A DNA stretch of 39,080 nt from Flavobacteriaceae bacterium (GTDB taxonomy: Bacteria > Bacteroidota > Bacteroidia > Flavobacteriales > Flavobacteriaceae): the NCBI GenBank assembly GCA_009921505.1, contig RFXU01000002.1:1-39080 (forward strand), in the 5' to 3' direction. The notes under the pieces are model-generated. The model did no database searches and was not told the DNA's origin. It worked only from the letters and a program-made list of their open reading frames with translations. Made by a program: the position numbers and the translations under genes. Shown here piece after piece: positions 37,311-39,080 of the stretch; positions within the stretch are counted from its first letter, which is position 1, and every line of letters starts with the position of its first letter.

Positions 37311-39080
37311 ATGACCCTACTTGGAAGAATAGTTCTTCAAAGATTTACTAAGAAAACGATGCTATTGCTTATCATTCTAGTGAGCTTAACATCGTGTGGG
37401 CATGAGACGCGGTTTAAATTAAGGTCTTCAGGGGAAACGGGTATTGATTTTATTAATCAACTGGTCTCTTCGCCTAAGCAAAATATTTTAAACTACATTT
37501 ATTTTTATAACGGTGGTGGTATTGCGATAGCCGATTTGAATAACGACAATTTACCCGACATCATATTTAGCGCGAATCAAACATTACCCGAGCTTTACCT
37601 CAATCGGGGTAATTTAAAATTTCAAAAAGCGCCCCTCCCAAAACTCCCCCCGGGATGGAATAACGGTGTGGCTATAGGTGATATCAACGGGGATGGTTGG
37701 ATGGATCTTTATCTAGCCCGCGTAGCCGCAGACTCCGTGCCAGAGGTTCACAATGCACTTTTAGTCCATCAAGGACTGGATGAACAGGGAATACCGCTAT
37801 TTGAGGAGCAGGCTAATCAATATGGCCTCGACTTTCGCGGACTCAGCACACACAGTAGCTTTTTAGACTATGACTTGGACGGGGATTTAGATTTATTTCT
37901 TTTAAACCACAGCATTAATCCGAATATGAATTATGGAAATGGGGTCAAACGAGAAAAAGTAGATTCCATTTCGGGCGATCGTCTATATGAAAATCAAAAC
38001 GGTGTATTTGTCGATGTTTCACAACAGGCGGGTATTTTTCAAGGCAATATCGGCTATGGCCTCGGGCTCAGCGTTGCAGACTACAATAATGATGGTTATC
38101 CTGATATTTACGTAGGGAATGATTTTTTTGAAAATGACTACCTCTACCTCAACCAAGGGGATAAAACATTCATAGAGGTTATTCAAACTCAAAAAGAGGC
38201 CTTGGGACATACCACACACTATTCGATGGGAAATGACAGTGGCGACATAAATAATGACGGTTTAATAGATTTAGTGTCAGTAGATATGCTTCCTGAAGAC
38301 CGAGTCACTTACAAGACCTCAGGAACCGAGTTCAATTATCAGTTGTACGATCAATACATCAAAAATGGATATGATCATCAGTACATGCAAAACACCCTTC
38401 AACTAAATCGTGGCGCAGCCATATTTAGTGAAATTGCTAACGCTTGGGGCGTCTCCGCAACTGAATGGTCCTGGAGTCCTCTTTTGGCAGATTTTGATTT
38501 AGATGGCCTAAATGACCTTTTTGTGACAAACGGTATCCTCGGGGCGACCAACGACATGGATTTTATAAATTTCGTCGCAGACCAAGCCATTCAAAAGCAA
38601 TTAGGCGCTTCCATGAAGCGAGAATCAATGAGCTTTATTGACGCGATTCCCGCAAAAAAAACACCTAATTATATTTTTAAAAATACGGATGGTCAGGCTA
38701 TGACCGACCAGACCGGAACTTGGATTCCTGAAATTCCAAGCTACAGTCATGGTGCCGCCTATGCCGATCTCGACCTAGACGGTGATTTGGACTTAGTGGT
38801 TAACAATACCAATGAACCCTGCTTTATTCTCCAAAATCAAACCAGGGAGATGGATCCTGAGCAACATTATCTTAGTATCGCCCTGCGCGATACAACAAAA
38901 AATGCCTTTGGTATCGGTGCAAGAGTAACCGCATATTATAAAAACCAAAAATTTACGCGTGAAAATTACACCACTCGGGGCTTTCTTTCATCGAGTCAAG
39001 CAGTCATGCATTTTGGTCTTGGGGACATCAAGCAGATCGATTCCTTAGTTATAAACTGGCCCACCTCAGGACAACAAGTG
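37311..39080 (+). CDS. FG-GAP/VCBS repeat lipoprotein with ASPIC/UnbV C-terminal region (CRTAC1-like), truncated by window end
   Basis: Open frame from ATG 37311 (alternative ATG 37359), not in the ORF track because no stop is reached. Lipobox VSLTSCGH; repeated Asp-rich motifs DLNNDNLPD, DINGDGWMD, DYDLDGDLD, DYNNDGYPD, DINNDGLID, DFDLDGLND, DLDLDGDLD; IGARVTAYYKNQKFTRENYTTRGFLSSSQAVMHFGLGDIKQIDSLVINWP. Confidence 0.92.
   Translation, partial: MTLLGRIVLQRFTKKTMLLLIILVSLTSCGHETRFKLRSSGETGIDFINQLVSSPKQNILNYIYFYNGGGIAIADLNNDNLPDIIFSANQTLPELYLNRGNLKFQKAPLPKLPPGWNNGVAIGDINGDGWMDLYLARVAADSVPEVHNALLVHQGLDEQGIPLFEEQANQYGLDFRGLSTHSSFLDYDLDGDLDLFLLNHSINPNMNYGNGVKREKVDSISGDRLYENQNGVFVDVSQQAGIFQGNIGYGLGLSVADYNNDGYPDIYVGNDFFENDYLYLNQGDKTFIEVIQTQKEALGHTTHYSMGNDSGDINNDGLIDLVSVDMLPEDRVTYKTSGTEFNYQLYDQYIKNGYDHQYMQNTLQLNRGAAIFSEIANAWGVSATEWSWSPLLADFDLDGLNDLFVTNGILGATNDMDFINFVADQAIQKQLGASMKRESMSFIDAIPAKKTPNYIFKNTDGQAMTDQTGTWIPEIPSYSHGAAYADLDLDGDLDLVVNNTNEPCFILQNQTREMDPEQHYLSIALRDTTKNAFGIGARVTAYYKNQKFTRENYTTRGFLSSSQAVMHFGLGDIKQIDSLVINWPTSGQQV

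Overview
This 39 kb window looks like a chromosomal segment from a member of Bacteroidota (probably Flavobacteriaceae), judging by the SusC/SusD pair, GYDIA-type GHMP kinase, class II HMG-CoA reductase and TAnnTTTG-type promoters. No CRISPR array, phage, transposase or integrase was recognised. Most genes are housekeeping, in order: ABC permease fragment, S41 C-terminal processing protease, surE, small membrane protein, lpxB (internally deleted and frameshifted), NlpC/P60 lipoprotein, comEC, tandem thioredoxin-fold proteins, two tandem POT peptide transporters with a DPP-IV-type S9 peptidase, HMG-CoA reductase + GYDIA kinase, PpiD, CNNM/CBS transporter-like protein, lptC, TPR protein, beta-barrel protein, coaX, fasciclin lipoprotein, a YceI / 4-TM His-rich protein / Tat-Rieske lipoprotein cluster, tRNA-Phe, and a fructan-type utilisation locus (fructokinase, sugar MFS, GH32, LacI regulator, SusC, SusD, FG-GAP/UnbV lipoprotein cut by the window end). 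The observations most worth a second look are the ~76-nt deletion in lpxB, the candidate redox module at 25.2-26.9 kb, a ComEC whose C-terminal region lacks an obvious HxHxDH motif, and the LacI-controlled fructan locus with a candidate operator and overlapping hairpins upstream of susC. No clearly new defence or mobile system was found.
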